64,000 nt of DNA, from NCBI RefSeq assembly GCF_013426915.1, contig NZ_AP023182.1:806001-870000 (forward strand). The letters run 5' to 3'. Positions 27,483 through 36,531 of this stretch are shown here, one piece after another (the first letter of the stretch is position 1; each line of letters starts with the position of its first letter). The position numbers were made by a program, and so were the translations under genes. A model generated the notes under the pieces. The model did not search any database, had not been told where the DNA came from, and saw only the letters and a program-made list of their open reading frames with translations. This DNA is from Paraburkholderia sp. PGU19. Lineage in GTDB: Bacteria; Pseudomonadota; Gammaproteobacteria; Burkholderiales; Burkholderiaceae.

Positions 27483-27884
27483 CTATCGATATCGGACGAT
27501 AGCGATCTCGCTACGCTCGATGGTCGACACATAGATGTGCCGATGCGTACTGTTCGACTCCCGATACGTGTGCGTGTTGTAGACGATAGCAGCATCGCCA
27601 CCTGCTTGCCGAACCGCGTCGGCGATCCCTGACGTCGTGCCGTAAATGCCGGGCACCGGCAGCCAGTTGGTCACGGTAGTCCGCGTGACGACGTCATACG
27701 GACGGGTGGGCGCGCCATGCATCCAGACATCAATACCGTCGACTACTTCTGGTCCCTGATTGAATGTGGAGCCTGCAGAGGGCCCGCTGAGCAAGCTGTC
27801 CATAGGTTGCGGCAATGAGCAACCGGCGATGCAGAGCACGAAGGAGCACGAGACAGCCCAGCGTGAAGATAAGGGAAAGCGCAT
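27483..27884 (-). CDS. putative lipoprotein
   Basis: A 133-residue protein with a basic, hydrophobic N-terminus ending in a lipobox (SFVLCIAGC, Cys about residue 22), so it is likely lipid-anchored to the membrane facing the periplasm. The mature part contains GIDVWMHGAPTRPYDVVTRT and an AVRQAGGDAAIVYNTHTYRE segment, similar in style to bacterial lipoproteins of the YgiT/DUF4156-like kind that lack assigned function. ATG at 27884 is used. Monocistronic as far as can be seen. Confidence 0.7.
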   Translation of the reverse strand: MRFPLSSRWAVSCSFVLCIAGCSLPQPMDSLLSGPSAGSTFNQGPEVVDGIDVWMHGAPTRPYDVVTRTTVTNWLPVPGIYGTTSGIADAVRQAGGDAAIVYNTHTYRESNSTHRHIYVSTIERSEIAIVRYR

Positions 27885-28235
27885 GTGAGAGTTTCATATC
27901 GGGACGCACACCAACAGGTGCCAAGGTTACCCATCACGTTTCGGCAGCGGCAGCAGAGCAACCTCAAACTCGCGATGGCGGGCAAAGCGGAGTTGCCATG
28001 CCCAAGCTCATTCTGGACGCCCTAGACCACGACGGAAAGCGTGACATGGTCGCAATAGCGGCCACGTTGATGTGCTCGACGGCCACGCATCGGTAGCGCG
28101 CCTCGCCGTGGCCGGAACTGGTGCCGTTCTGACCGTCAGCCTCATTTCGAGCCCTTCATAATTTCTCTGACCGCTAGCGCCCCGTGCCCAGCGAGCGGTC
28201 GTTTGGAACTGGTTGAAAATTGAAAGGAGTTATGA

Positions 28236-28607
28236 ATGGCATTGCTTGAACTGCATTCGGATACGCTTGAATCGATCATCGCACCGGACAGGATCGTGGT
28301 CGTCGATTTCTGGGCGCCCTGGTGCGGACCATGCCGGCATTTTGCACCCGTGTTCGAGGCCGCCGCCTCAGCGTTTCCGGACATCGACTTCGTGAAGGTC
28401 AACACGGAAGAACGCTGGGATCTCGCAGCGGCGGCCAGCATACGGTCTGTACCGACGCTGATGATCCTTCGCGAGGGCATTCTCGTCTATCGGCAGATGG
28501 GCGCGCATTCCGATTCGCAGTTGACTTCGGTCATCTCGACGACGAGGTCATTGAACATGAACGAAGTCCGCGCGCATGTCGCGCATTCGTTTAGCCATTA
28601 CGAATAG
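28236..28607 (+). CDS. thioredoxin-family protein
   Basis: A 123-residue thioredoxin with the canonical active site in VDFWAPWCGPCRHFAPVFEA (CGPC about residues 30-33) and the cis-Pro region SIRSVPTLMILREG. The C-terminal tail after the fold (NMNEVRAHVAHSFSHYE) is slightly longer than in TrxA. The ATG at 28236 has an AAAGGAG box. It likely reduces protein disulfides in the cytoplasm; there is no signal peptide. A stem-loop follows, before a convergent regulator gene. Confidence 0.9.
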   Translation: MALLELHSDTLESIIAPDRIVVVDFWAPWCGPCRHFAPVFEAAASAFPDIDFVKVNTEERWDLAAAASIRSVPTLMILREGILVYRQMGAHSDSQLTSVISTTRSLNMNEVRAHVAHSFSHYE

Positions 28608-28611
28608 CAAT

Positions 28612-28637
28612 CGGGAGACGGCATGTGCCGTCTCCCG
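28612..28637. terminator. stem-loop between convergent genes
   Basis: CGGGAGACGGCA and TGCCGTCTCCCG form a perfect 12-bp inverted repeat separated by two bases. No T-run follows on either strand, so it is a possible rather than typical intrinsic terminator between the thioredoxin gene and the GlxA-type regulator. Confidence 0.55.
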
Positions 28638-28676
28638 TGCGACGTCTCGTGCTGCCCGTAGCCGGAGTGCAGTGTC

Positions 28677-29678
28677 TCAACTGGCGGCAATAGCCTGCCG
28701 CACCGTCTCCAGCAGCGCCGGACCCTCGCCGCGAAAGCGCTGGCGATATTCGATCGGCGTCACGCCGAGACGCCGGATGAACGCGCGGCGCAAGCTGTTC
28801 TGGTCACTGAACCCGCACACGTATGCCACTTTCTTGAGGGGCGTGTCGCTTTCCTCGAGCATTCGTCTGGCAGCCTGCACGCGCGCAATTTCGACGAAAT
28901 CGCCGGGCGTCGTGCCCGTCTCGCGCTTGAACATCCGCGAAAAGTTTCTGACGCTCATTCCCGCCCGACCGGCTAGCACTTCGACGGAAAGGTCCGCCGA
29001 CAGATCGTTGAGGATCGATTCCTGAATGTCCCGCAACGGGCTACGTTCGGTGACCTGCGCCGCCAGATGCAGACTGTATTGTGATTGACCGCCAGGGCGT
29101 TTGACGAACATCACGAGTTCACGGGCAACGCGCAATGCCACGCCACGGCCGTGATCTTCTTCGACCAGAGCGAGTGCGAGATCCATTCCAGCCGTTACGC
29201 CCGCAGACGTGTACACAGGACCATCCTTGACGAAGATATGGTCAGGTTCGACACGCACGTTCGGATAGCTCTTTGCGAGCCGTGCCGCTGAATTCCAGTG
29301 CGTGGTCGCGCGCCTGCCCGTGAGCAAGCCTGCACGAGCGAGCAGGAACGCGCCCGAACAGACGGAGCCTAGCCGGCGCACGTAGCGGGACTGTCCGACG
29401 AGCCACGCAATCAACTCCCCATTCTCTTCATACTCGTTAATGCGCGGGCTTCCGGCCACGAGCAGGGTGTCGATGTCGCAGGGTGCGTCGGCGATCGACG
29501 CATCGGGAAGAAACCGCATGCCATTCGACGCGGAGAGAGTTTCAAGGGTAGGGGCGACGGTCAGCAGTGCGTAGGCGTTCGGATCGCCGAGCTGACAGTT
29601 CGCTTCGGTAAACACGTCCATTGGCCCGGCAAGGTCGAGCATCTGGACGCCGGGAAACACCAAGAGAGCGATTCGCAT
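28677..29678 (-). CDS. GlxA-family transcriptional regulator (DJ-1/PfpI + AraC HTH), first of three
   Basis: A 333-residue regulator. Residues 1 to about 190 form a DJ-1/PfpI domain (LLVFPGVQMLDLAGPMDVF; RRLGSVCSGAFLLARAGLL with the nucleophile-elbow Cys; TSAGVTAGMDLALALVEED). The C-terminus is an AraC double helix-turn-helix (SVEVLAGRAGMSVRNFSRMF, KKVAYVCGFSDQNSLRRAF, GVTPIEYRQRF). The second of two tandem ATGs is preferred because its spacing to GGAG is better. Such proteins sense nitrogenous or other small metabolites and usually activate neighbouring genes. Confidence 0.92.
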   Translation of the reverse strand: MRIALLVFPGVQMLDLAGPMDVFTEANCQLGDPNAYALLTVAPTLETLSASNGMRFLPDASIADAPCDIDTLLVAGSPRINEYEENGELIAWLVGQSRYVRRLGSVCSGAFLLARAGLLTGRRATTHWNSAARLAKSYPNVRVEPDHIFVKDGPVYTSAGVTAGMDLALALVEEDHGRGVALRVARELVMFVKRPGGQSQYSLHLAAQVTERSPLRDIQESILNDLSADLSVEVLAGRAGMSVRNFSRMFKRETGTTPGDFVEIARVQAARRMLEESDTPLKKVAYVCGFSDQNSLRRAFIRRLGVTPIEYRQRFRGEGPALLETVRQAIAAS

Positions 29679-29958
29679 CATGACTCCGGACGCTGATCGA
29701 TTGAAGCTATCTGCATTGTATGCGCCAGGACGCCGTCACCAGAACCGATGGCAGGAAATGGGCCGAGTGTGGCCGTTATTTCGCATCACGCCTCATTCGT
29801 GACCCGATGCGGCTTTCCGTCCGTGCGTGTCCTGACCTTATCGCAACTTGACCGTTTCTGACGGCTTCCCACGGCTTACCTCGATGCCATTCGTTGGCAG
29901 AATGGGACGGCCATGATCTGGCAATTGGGTGTTCTTTTTTTGTAGGGAGGTGCATCAG

Positions 29959-30273
29959 GTGGCTTGGTTTTGTGTGTTCCTGGCGGGCGTTTTCGAGATT
30001 CTCTTCGCCACTGGTCTGAAGTATTGCGCAGGATTCACACGCTTTTGGCCAACGCTCGGCACCGCGCTGTCGCTGCTCGCCAGCATGACGCTTCTGGCAG
30101 CTTCTGTGCGGACTTTGCCCATCGGTAGCGCTTATGCCGTGTGGACGGGCATTGGCGCAGCGGGTACGGCCATTCTTGGCGTCTATCTCTTCGGCGATTC
30201 CGCGTCGCCTGCCCGGATGGCCTTTCTCGGGTGCATCGTCGTCGGCGTGATCGGTCTGAAAATGGCTTCGTAG
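29959..30273 (+). CDS. sugE: SMR-family exporter of the Gdx/SugE type
   Basis: A 104-residue four-helix small multidrug resistance protein of the Gdx (guanidinium exporter, formerly SugE) branch. The essential Glu sits at position 13 (FLAGVFEILFATGLKY) and is followed by the branch-typical GFTRFWP, then LPIGSAYAVWTGIGAAGTAI and a C-terminal VGVIGLKMAS. GTG at 29959 is chosen because AGGGAGG lies 8 bases upstream; the frame is open to 29929 but the extra residues (FFFCREVHQ) do not belong to the family. It functions as a dual-topology dimer in the inner membrane. No guanidine riboswitch was recognised upstream. Confidence 0.9.
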   Translation: MAWFCVFLAGVFEILFATGLKYCAGFTRFWPTLGTALSLLASMTLLAASVRTLPIGSAYAVWTGIGAAGTAILGVYLFGDSASPARMAFLGCIVVGVIGLKMAS

Positions 30274-30341
30274 TCCGGCCTGGCGTTCTGGCGTCGTCAT
30301 CCGCCACGGCGGTTCAGTCTTATTTTTTTGCAGGTTCTTAC

Positions 30342-31565
30342 ATGCTAGACAAGGTTCTGGGCGCAAAGCTCCAGGTCTGGATGGAGCGCGTTCGAAACGG
30401 GCTCGATCTTCCTGTTCGTTTGACTCTATGGAACGGTATCAGTCACGACCTCGGGTCGTTCGATACACCTCTCGTATCGCTGCGCATCAATGACATCGGC
30501 GCTATCGGTGCGTTTCTCGACCCGAGCCTCGATACGCTTGGCGAGGCCTACGTGCGGGAATCAATCGATATCGACGGCAAGGTGGCCGATATCGTTGATG
30601 TCGCCTACAAGCTGGCCACGCTGCCGGCAACATCGACAGGCGGCGCGAGCCTGGCGGGCAAGCTGATGCGCAAGTTCGCGCATACGAAGAGCGATGACAA
30701 GGCGGCGATTCAATACCACTACGACGTGTCGAACGACTTCTACCGCCTCTGGCTCGACAGGAAGATGGTCTATTCGTGCGGCTACTTCGAATATGGTCTT
30801 GAAACGCTCGACGAAGCGCAAGAAAAGAAGATCGACCTGATCCTGTCGAAAATAAGGCTCAGGCGCGGGCACACACTGCTCGATATCGGATGTGGCTGGG
30901 GTGCGCTGGTCATCCGGGCGGCGCAGCGCTTCGGAACGCATTGCGTTGGCATTACGCTATCCGAACGACAGTACGATCTTGCACTCGAGCGGGTTCGCGA
31001 AGCACAGGTCGCCGATCTCGTCGAGATCCGTCTTCAGGACTACCGGGACGTGACGGGCAAATTCGACCGGATCACGAGCGTCGGCATGTTCGAGCATGTC
31101 GGGCGAGACAATCTCGAGGAATACTTCTCGCGTATCCAGTCGCTATTGACCGACAACGGCATTGCGATGAATCACGGCATCACGTCGACTGATGCTGAGA
31201 GCGGCGATTCTCCTCACGGCGGCGGAACCTTCATCGACAAATACGTATTCCCTGCGGGAGAACTGCCGCACATCTCACTGGCGCTGAAGACGATGCAGTC
31301 GGGCGGACTGGAGCCCCTTGACGTCGAGAACCTCCGCCGACACTACGTGCGTACGCTTGCGCACTGGACCGAGCATTTCGAAGCGCAGGCGCAGCGCATC
31401 CGCGCAATGGTAGGTGAAACGAAGTACCGGATCTGGCGCGTGTATCTGGCGGGTTGCGCGCACGCATTCGCTGTGGACAACGTGTCGATCTTCCAGATCG
31501 TGTGCCAGAAGTCGCGGCAGCCGGCGGCCGTCATTCCCTGGTCGCGTCGCTACATGTACCGCTGA
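30342..31565 (+). CDS. cfa: cyclopropane-fatty-acyl-phospholipid synthase
   Basis: A 407-residue SAM-dependent enzyme that methylenates cis double bonds of membrane phospholipids, typically on entry into stationary phase or under acid stress. The family block YHYDVSNDFYRLWLDRKMVY lies near residue 125. The SAM site is LLDIGCGWGALVIRA. A catalytic-type loop reads SVGMFEHVG, and the C-terminal HYVRTLAHWTEHFE and YLAGCAHAFAVDNVSIFQIV segments are diagnostic. The ATG at 30342 is chosen; the frame is open further upstream across the sugE end but carries no family sequence. It lies 68 bases after sugE. Confidence 0.93.
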   Translation: MLDKVLGAKLQVWMERVRNGLDLPVRLTLWNGISHDLGSFDTPLVSLRINDIGAIGAFLDPSLDTLGEAYVRESIDIDGKVADIVDVAYKLATLPATSTGGASLAGKLMRKFAHTKSDDKAAIQYHYDVSNDFYRLWLDRKMVYSCGYFEYGLETLDEAQEKKIDLILSKIRLRRGHTLLDIGCGWGALVIRAAQRFGTHCVGITLSERQYDLALERVREAQVADLVEIRLQDYRDVTGKFDRITSVGMFEHVGRDNLEEYFSRIQSLLTDNGIAMNHGITSTDAESGDSPHGGGTFIDKYVFPAGELPHISLALKTMQSGGLEPLDVENLRRHYVRTLAHWTEHFEAQAQRIRAMVGETKYRIWRVYLAGCAHAFAVDNVSIFQIVCQKSRQPAAVIPWSRRYMYR

Positions 31566-31652
31566 TCCGTTTCACAACGCGTGGCGTGCGGACGTGCGTC
31601 ACGCGGTTAGTGAGTTGCCGTAGCATCCATCGTTCATTCAGGGAGATGCGAC

Positions 31653-31961
31653 TTGTCATCCGCGTTCATCCCACTCCTGATGCATTCGAAACGGTCGACT
31701 GAATGCGTCATTCATTTCCGCTTACCCGTGTCATCCGATGACGAGCGATTCATCATCGCCGCGGTGGAACTGGTTGTTGATGGTTTCGATGTCGAACTGG
31801 TGTGGTCCCGAATTGAAGGACGCCACGCAACGTGCGTCGTGCCGTATGAAGTCGTTGAATCGTTCCTGAATGCGCTGCTCGATGCTCTGCTCTTCGCTTC
31901 CGGGCAAGGGCAGCAGCCAGTTCACTTTTGCACAGACGAAACAAAACCTCCACGCCCGTGA
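31653..31961 (+). CDS. hypothetical protein (about 102 aa)
   Basis: The frame contains a compact, acidic, protein-like sequence (VIHFRLPVSSDDERFIIAAV, ELVVDGFDVELVWSR, VVPYEVVESFLNALLDALLF). TTG at 31653 is preferred because a GGGAG lies 8 bases upstream; ATG at 31680 is an alternative without a ribosome site. No family recognised. The last codons lie within a terminator hairpin shared with the convergent transporter gene. Confidence 0.5.
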   Translation: MSSAFIPLLMHSKRSTECVIHFRLPVSSDDERFIIAAVELVVDGFDVELVWSRIEGRHATCVVPYEVVESFLNALLDALLFASGQGQQPVHFCTDETKPPRP

Positions 31962-31982
31962 CGATAGCGGTGCGTGGAGGTT
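31945..31982. terminator. bidirectional terminator hairpin
   Basis: AACCTCCACGC (31945-31955) pairs perfectly with GCGTGGAGGTT (31972-31982) across a 16-base loop, with A residues before and T residues after. It sits between a plus-strand hypothetical gene and the minus-strand transporter gene and could serve both. Confidence 0.7.
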
Positions 31983-32034
31983 GGTGTGACGCAAGACCTG
32001 CTGCGGCATGAAATTCACGCCGCAGCATCCATGC

Positions 32035-33024
32035 TTATGCGCCGAGAAGCTTGCCGTTGAACAGGAAGTGCAGCGTCCGGATGAACAGCACGGCGATCGC
32101 AATGGTGAGAAGCGTGAGCAGAGCGATCGCAATGAACGTCACGGGCCAGGCTTGCACGAACATCGAGTACTTCAGCGACGCGCTCGTCAGCGCGGCCATC
32201 GGAAAGCTGATCGCCCACCAGCCAGCCGCAAACGGGATGCCCCTACGGAACACCTTGAACGCCAGCGTCACGAACACGAACAGACCAAAGTAGAAAAGCA
32301 GGCCCGCAAACGTATCGACGTGCTGCGTGAAGTTCGTGTACGCGAGGAAGCCGACTTCGAACGGCGCGATCAGAATCACCATCGAGGGCACCATCCCGAC
32401 GGGCAGCGGCTCGTGATGGATCAGGCGCGACATGATCATCGTGAAGAACAGCAGCGCGATCATCGCGCCAACGGCGAGCCCGAACAGGTTGATTTCATGT
32501 GCCCACGGCATCGGCATCGTGCCGCCGGCCACGGCAATGTCGAGTGTCGCCACGCCCGGTATCAGCCACGCCGGAACCGCGTGGCCTGCATCGATCTTGC
32601 CCTGCAGCAAACGGCCCGCGATCACGAACGAGAGCGCCACCGTGCTGATGGTGCCGATCGTCCAGACCACTTCGGAAAGCAACAGGCTGACGGGCGCGAT
32701 GACGGATGACAGCAGCAGGATCGCAATCGTGATCGTGCCGAAAAAGTTGCCTGCAATCGGGTGACGGAATTCGCCGGCCACTGCACCGGGATGCCTGAGC
32801 CACTTGACGAGGTATCCGCCGCCGAGCAGCAGGAAAACCACAACGGCGAGCGTGCCGATTGCGCCTGATATATAGGGACTCGCGCCGAATTCGTGGCTCG
32901 CCAGCCGCCACGCGAGGGAGAGGCCGGCGATACCCATCACGGAGCCAAACAGGTTCACTGGCAGATTCTTGATGGAAGCACTATTTCGGGCAACTTGCGA
33001 GCCAGGGGAAGAAAGCGTGGACAT
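32035..33024 (-). CDS. TDT/SLAC1-family transporter (TehA-like)
   Basis: A 329-residue membrane protein with about ten hydrophobic segments, matching the tellurite-resistance/dicarboxylate transporter (TDT) and voltage-dependent anion channel family. Recognisable pieces are LPVNLFGSVMGIAGLSLAWR near the N-terminus, VPAWLIPGVATLDIAVAGG, FEVGFLAYTNFTQ, and FAAGWWAISFPMAALTSASL toward the end. ATG at 33024 follows a suitable spacer. The substrate is probably a small anion such as chloride, nitrate, sulfite or C4-dicarboxylate; tellurite resistance should not be assumed. A decayed second copy lies at 37.6-38.2 kb. Confidence 0.9.
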   Translation of the reverse strand: MSTLSSPGSQVARNSASIKNLPVNLFGSVMGIAGLSLAWRLASHEFGASPYISGAIGTLAVVVFLLLGGGYLVKWLRHPGAVAGEFRHPIAGNFFGTITIAILLLSSVIAPVSLLLSEVVWTIGTISTVALSFVIAGRLLQGKIDAGHAVPAWLIPGVATLDIAVAGGTMPMPWAHEINLFGLAVGAMIALLFFTMIMSRLIHHEPLPVGMVPSMVILIAPFEVGFLAYTNFTQHVDTFAGLLFYFGLFVFVTLAFKVFRRGIPFAAGWWAISFPMAALTSASLKYSMFVQAWPVTFIAIALLTLLTIAIAVLFIRTLHFLFNGKLLGA

Positions 33025-33202
33025 GATGAACCTCCTGAATATTGTGAATCCGATCGGGCGTGGGCCCGGTTTCTTGGAACAAATTCTGGTTCATGAATCG
33101 CGTGGCCGAAAGTAGCTCAACGATCAAATTTCGGCCATCGAAGGGCAGAGAACGGCCAGTCGGTCACGAGGCGTTCTGAAGTTCGCCTGAGACGGGCAAC
33201 GC

Positions 33203-34126
33203 TCAGCGTTCAAGCGGCGTTGTGCCGAGAACGGCGGCCGCGTTGCGCCTGAGCGTCTGCGTTCCGCTGAAGCCGCACAACTGGGCGATCTGCGCAATGG
33301 AGTGAGTGGATTGGACGAGCAATCGCATCGCTCGCATGACGCGTTGCGTGCGCACGAATTCGAGCGGCGTGGTGCCCGTTTCGCGGACGAACACGCGTGC
33401 GAAATGACGCTCGCTCATCCCGGCGCGGGCAGCGAGACGGGACACGCAAAGATCTGCCGACGGGTGCGACAGGATGTAATGCTGAAGTTCGCGGATGCAG
33501 GCGCGTTTGCCCATGCGAAGACAGGGTCGCGCGGCCCGTTTCATTGACGTTCGACAGCAGGTGTCGAGACGTTGAGCAAGTTGCGACGCGGCGAACTGCC
33601 CGAAGTCGTCTCTGACGATTTCAAGCGCAAGCTCGACGCTGGATTCCGGGCCGAACGCCGTCAAGACCTTGCCGTCACGTATGAAGGATTGATCGGACAT
33701 CGCGATGACAGTCGGCCATCGTTGCGAGAACCGTCGAAGCGCGGCAGGGTGAAGCGCGACCGTGCATCCGTCAAGCAGACCCGCGCTCGCAAGCAACGGT
33801 ACCGCCTCGCCGACTGCGCCGATGCGGCGCGCCTTTTGCCCCGCAGCGGCGATCCATTCGATGAGCGCCGCAGCGGTCGGCGACCGGTCCGATTCGCCGC
33901 CCGCGATCAGCAGCGTGTCGAAATCGGGCGCGGTGGTTGCAATGGTCGAATCGGCCATCACGGCGAGGCCGGCTTTCCCCGTCACATACGGGAAGTCCAG
34001 TCCGATCAGCTGGAAGCGGTAGTGGCCGCCGTTGAGAGAGCCTTCATCGACCAGGCTGAGTGTGTCCATTGCCGCAACAAGGTCCGACGCCCTGTGACGC
34101 GGCAGGACAAGGATTCCGATATGCAT
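33203..34126 (-). CDS. GlxA-family transcriptional regulator, second of three
   Basis: A 307-residue protein with a DJ-1/PfpI-like sensor (MHIGILVLPRHRASDLVAAM; FDTLLIAGGE; RRIGAVGEAVPLLASAGLLD) and an AraC HTH pair (LCVSRLAARAGMSERHFARV, SIAQIAQLCGFSGTQTLRRN). The nucleophile-elbow Cys is replaced (GAVGEAV), so the sensor is not catalytic. ATG at 34126 follows a GGGGG stretch; the longer open frame is not family sequence. It lies next to the TDT transporter gene on the same strand, which may be its target. Confidence 0.88.
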   Translation of the reverse strand: MHIGILVLPRHRASDLVAAMDTLSLVDEGSLNGGHYRFQLIGLDFPYVTGKAGLAVMADSTIATTAPDFDTLLIAGGESDRSPTAAALIEWIAAAGQKARRIGAVGEAVPLLASAGLLDGCTVALHPAALRRFSQRWPTVIAMSDQSFIRDGKVLTAFGPESSVELALEIVRDDFGQFAASQLAQRLDTCCRTSMKRAARPCLRMGKRACIRELQHYILSHPSADLCVSRLAARAGMSERHFARVFVRETGTTPLEFVRTQRVMRAMRLLVQSTHSIAQIAQLCGFSGTQTLRRNAAAVLGTTPLER

Positions 34127-34412
34127 CGTTGCCCCCGATTCGTTGAACGCAATCGAGTGTATGGCTGCGGTGTGATCCGGATCGCGGCATGGCGCTTTGT
34201 TGACGCGTTGTGTCCGGAAACGAAGCCGCGTGCGCAGCGCATCGGATACAGCATCGGCATGCGTGTGCGGAGATGGCCGTTTGATGCCCTTCTTTGGCTT
34301 GCGTTCGAATCTCGCGCGCATGGACTCCATAGCGCTGCCGGCCGACAATGCTCGTCAGTTTGCAGTGCGTCGTAAGCATGCAGATATCCGAACTATATTG
34401 ATGGAGAAGCAA

Positions 34413-34685
34413 GTGACTCCCATAACGCTATATCACGATGGCTGCTCGATCTGCGTCGCAGTGGTCGAGAGCATGGACACGTTGATCGACAAGACCCGCT
34501 TTGCGCTGCGTGTCGTCAATCTGTCGGAACGGCGAGATGCGGTAGCGGAAGCTGAAGCGCTACACGTATCGCGTTTGCCGTCGCTCGTGTTCGGCGGGCA
34601 AGTGATCGAGATCGACCCGCATGCACCGATTTCGGAGTTCAGGGAGCCTGAGTGGCATGTTGGTCCCTCGCCGGAGAGCCTTTGA
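34413..34685 (+). CDS. glutaredoxin/thioredoxin-like small protein
   Basis: A 90-residue protein with a thioredoxin-fold start (PITLYHDGCSICVAVVESMD, active-site CSIC at about 10-13) and a cis-Pro candidate in HVSRLPSLVFGGQVIEID. GTG at 34413 has GGAG six bases upstream; the ATG four codons earlier overlaps that site and is less likely. It is divergent from the second GlxA-type regulator and precedes the esterase gene. Confidence 0.75.
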   Translation: MTPITLYHDGCSICVAVVESMDTLIDKTRFALRVVNLSERRDAVAEAEALHVSRLPSLVFGGQVIEIDPHAPISEFREPEWHVGPSPESL

Positions 34686-34748
34686 ACCGTACGGTCAAAC
34701 GTTCGCGGCGTCGCTATTCAATCTCTGTCACCGTCTGGGGCAAGAGCA

Positions 34749-35685
34749 TGTCGAACACACAGTTGATCAACGTCATTTCGAAGATCGATCGCGTCAGCAA
34801 GGATGCGCATGCGCAGATGTCCGCGCCGCAACTGCGCGAAGGACTGAAGGCGCTTTACGGACCTCTGCCCGTCAATCCTCGAGCAAGCTTCAGAACCGTC
34901 GACTCCCCGGGTTCAAGGGACTCCATTGCAACGCGCCACAGGGGTTGGCCGATAAGGCGATCCTCTTTCTGCACGGTGGAGGATTCGTGATGGGTGAGCC
35001 CGAGACGTTCCGCACATTGATCGCCGAGATCGCCGTGCGCACGACGGCGAACGTGTATGCGCTCGATTACCGGCGGGCGCCGGAGCATCCTTACCCCGCC
35101 GCCTTCGATGACACCGTTGCCGCGTGGTGCTGGCTGCTGCAGCAGGGATACGCGCCAGAGTCGATCGCGCTCGTCGGCGATTCGGCGGGAGGAGGACTGT
35201 GCGCGTCGCTGATGCTGGATCTGAAGCGTCGCTGTCTCGCTCTGCCGTCTGCGGCGTTCCTGATTTCGCCGTGGCTCGATTTGAGCATGTCGGGGCCATC
35301 CGTCGTGACAAAGGCGAGTGTCGATCCCGTCGTTTCACTGGAAGGTCTTGCATTCTTTGCACAAAGCTACTTGCGTGGACAGTCGGACACCACGCGGTTC
35401 GCGTCGCCGCTGTTTGGCGACCTGGATGGTTTGCCGCCGTTGCTGATTCACGTCGGCGGCAACGAGACATTGCTCGACGATTCGGTGCGCTTCGCGGGCA
35501 AGGCGGGTGCTGCGCAGGCGAGAGTGCGCCTCGATATCTGGCCTCGAATGATCCATGAATGGCACATATGGCATTCCGTCCTCGACGAAGCGAATGCTGC
35601 GCTCGAAGAAGGTGCCCTGTTCCTTCGCGAGCATCTCGGCATCGACATGCACCGGGCGTCCGCCGACGCCTCTACGATTGCCTAA
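34749..35685 (+). pseudogene. hormone-sensitive-lipase-family esterase with a frameshift near its N-terminus
   Basis: The family N-terminus MSNTQLINVISKIDRVSK, then APQLREGLKALYGPLPVNP, starts at ATG 34749 but shifts out of frame near 34900. The rest continues in another frame from FKGLHCNAPQG to 35685. The catalytic parts are complete: oxyanion-hole LFLHGGGFVMG, nucleophile GDSAGGG, and the acid and His regions (VGGNETLLDDSVRF, MIHEWHIWHSV). Removing one base would restore a single frame of about 311 residues. It is either a recent pseudogene, a sequencing error, or a gene initiating late. It would hydrolyse short-chain esters or lactones. Confidence 0.8.
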
Positions 35686-35700
35686 GAGAGCGCTCGAACC

Positions 35701-36483
35701 ATGCCGATATTGCACGTGAATGGTGTCGACCTCAGTGTCTCGATAGAAGGGAAGGGCCCGCCGCTGCTTTTTCTTCATGGACTGGGCGCGAGCGGACGTG
35801 TGTGGTCGAAGGAGGTCGAGTCGTTCAAGCCGTACTTCACGACGGTCGCAATCGACGCGCGAGGTCATGGCGAATCGGCGCGTCCTGCGCACTATACGCT
35901 CGACGACCATATCGACGATGCCGCAGGCGTCCTCGATGTGCTCGGGATGACGGACGCTCGTGTCGTTGGATCGTCGATGGGCAGTTACGTCGCGCAAGGT
36001 CTCGCTGCGAAATACCCCGCGCGCATTCACAGCCTGGTGCTCGTCGTGCCGAAGTGTCATGGCGAGACATCGTCATCGGCGCGGCTGATTGCGGAACATG
36101 CCGACGAATTCAATGGCATGACACATGACGAGCAGCAGGAATATCTGCTGAAACTGTCCTTCGGCCCTTACGCGAGCGAGCCAACGCGAGCGACGTGGAT
36201 CAGTGAGGAGCGTCGCTTTCCATTGACGCCCCCGGAATGGGCATCGGCCGCAGCGGCGTTGACGGGCTTCGATCTGAGGCCAGCGCTGCCGCGCGTAAAG
36301 GCCAATACGCTGGTCATGTCCGGACGCTACGACAGGCTTAACACCGTGCAGGACGGTCAGGCGTGCGCGAGCCTGATTTCCGACGTGGAATTCGTCGAGA
36401 TGATGCGTTCAGGTCATTTTCCCAACGTCGAGGAGCCGACGCTCTACATCACGTTGCTGCATGAATTTCTTGCGGGCTGGTGA
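35701..36483 (+). CDS. alpha/beta hydrolase
   Basis: A 260-residue hydrolase of the 3-oxoadipate enol-lactonase-like group. The oxyanion and N-terminal motif is LLFLHGLGASGRVW, followed by VAIDARGHGESARP. The nucleophile elbow is VVGSSMGSYVAQ (Ser in GSSMG), the acid lies in TLVMSGRYDRLNTVQDG, and the catalytic His is in MRSGHFPNVEEP. It starts 15 bases after the upstream esterase gene and is followed by an M24 protein gene after 48 bases, suggesting one transcript. Substrate not predictable. Confidence 0.9.
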   Translation: MPILHVNGVDLSVSIEGKGPPLLFLHGLGASGRVWSKEVESFKPYFTTVAIDARGHGESARPAHYTLDDHIDDAAGVLDVLGMTDARVVGSSMGSYVAQGLAAKYPARIHSLVLVVPKCHGETSSSARLIAEHADEFNGMTHDEQQEYLLKLSFGPYASEPTRATWISEERRFPLTPPEWASAAAALTGFDLRPALPRVKANTLVMSGRYDRLNTVQDGQACASLISDVEFVEMMRSGHFPNVEEPTLYITLLHEFLAGW

Positions 36484-36531
36484 TAAGGCTATTCTGCGCA
36501 CAAGGAACGTCGAAGTCCACAAGAGACACGA

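Noticed and set aside
29680..29958. Possible guanidine-II (mini-ykkC) hairpin with an ACGG loop in AATGGGACGGCCATG upstream of sugE
   Set aside because: The stem would need one extra G in the loop and no second ACGR hairpin is present, so it does not fit the riboswitch consensus.
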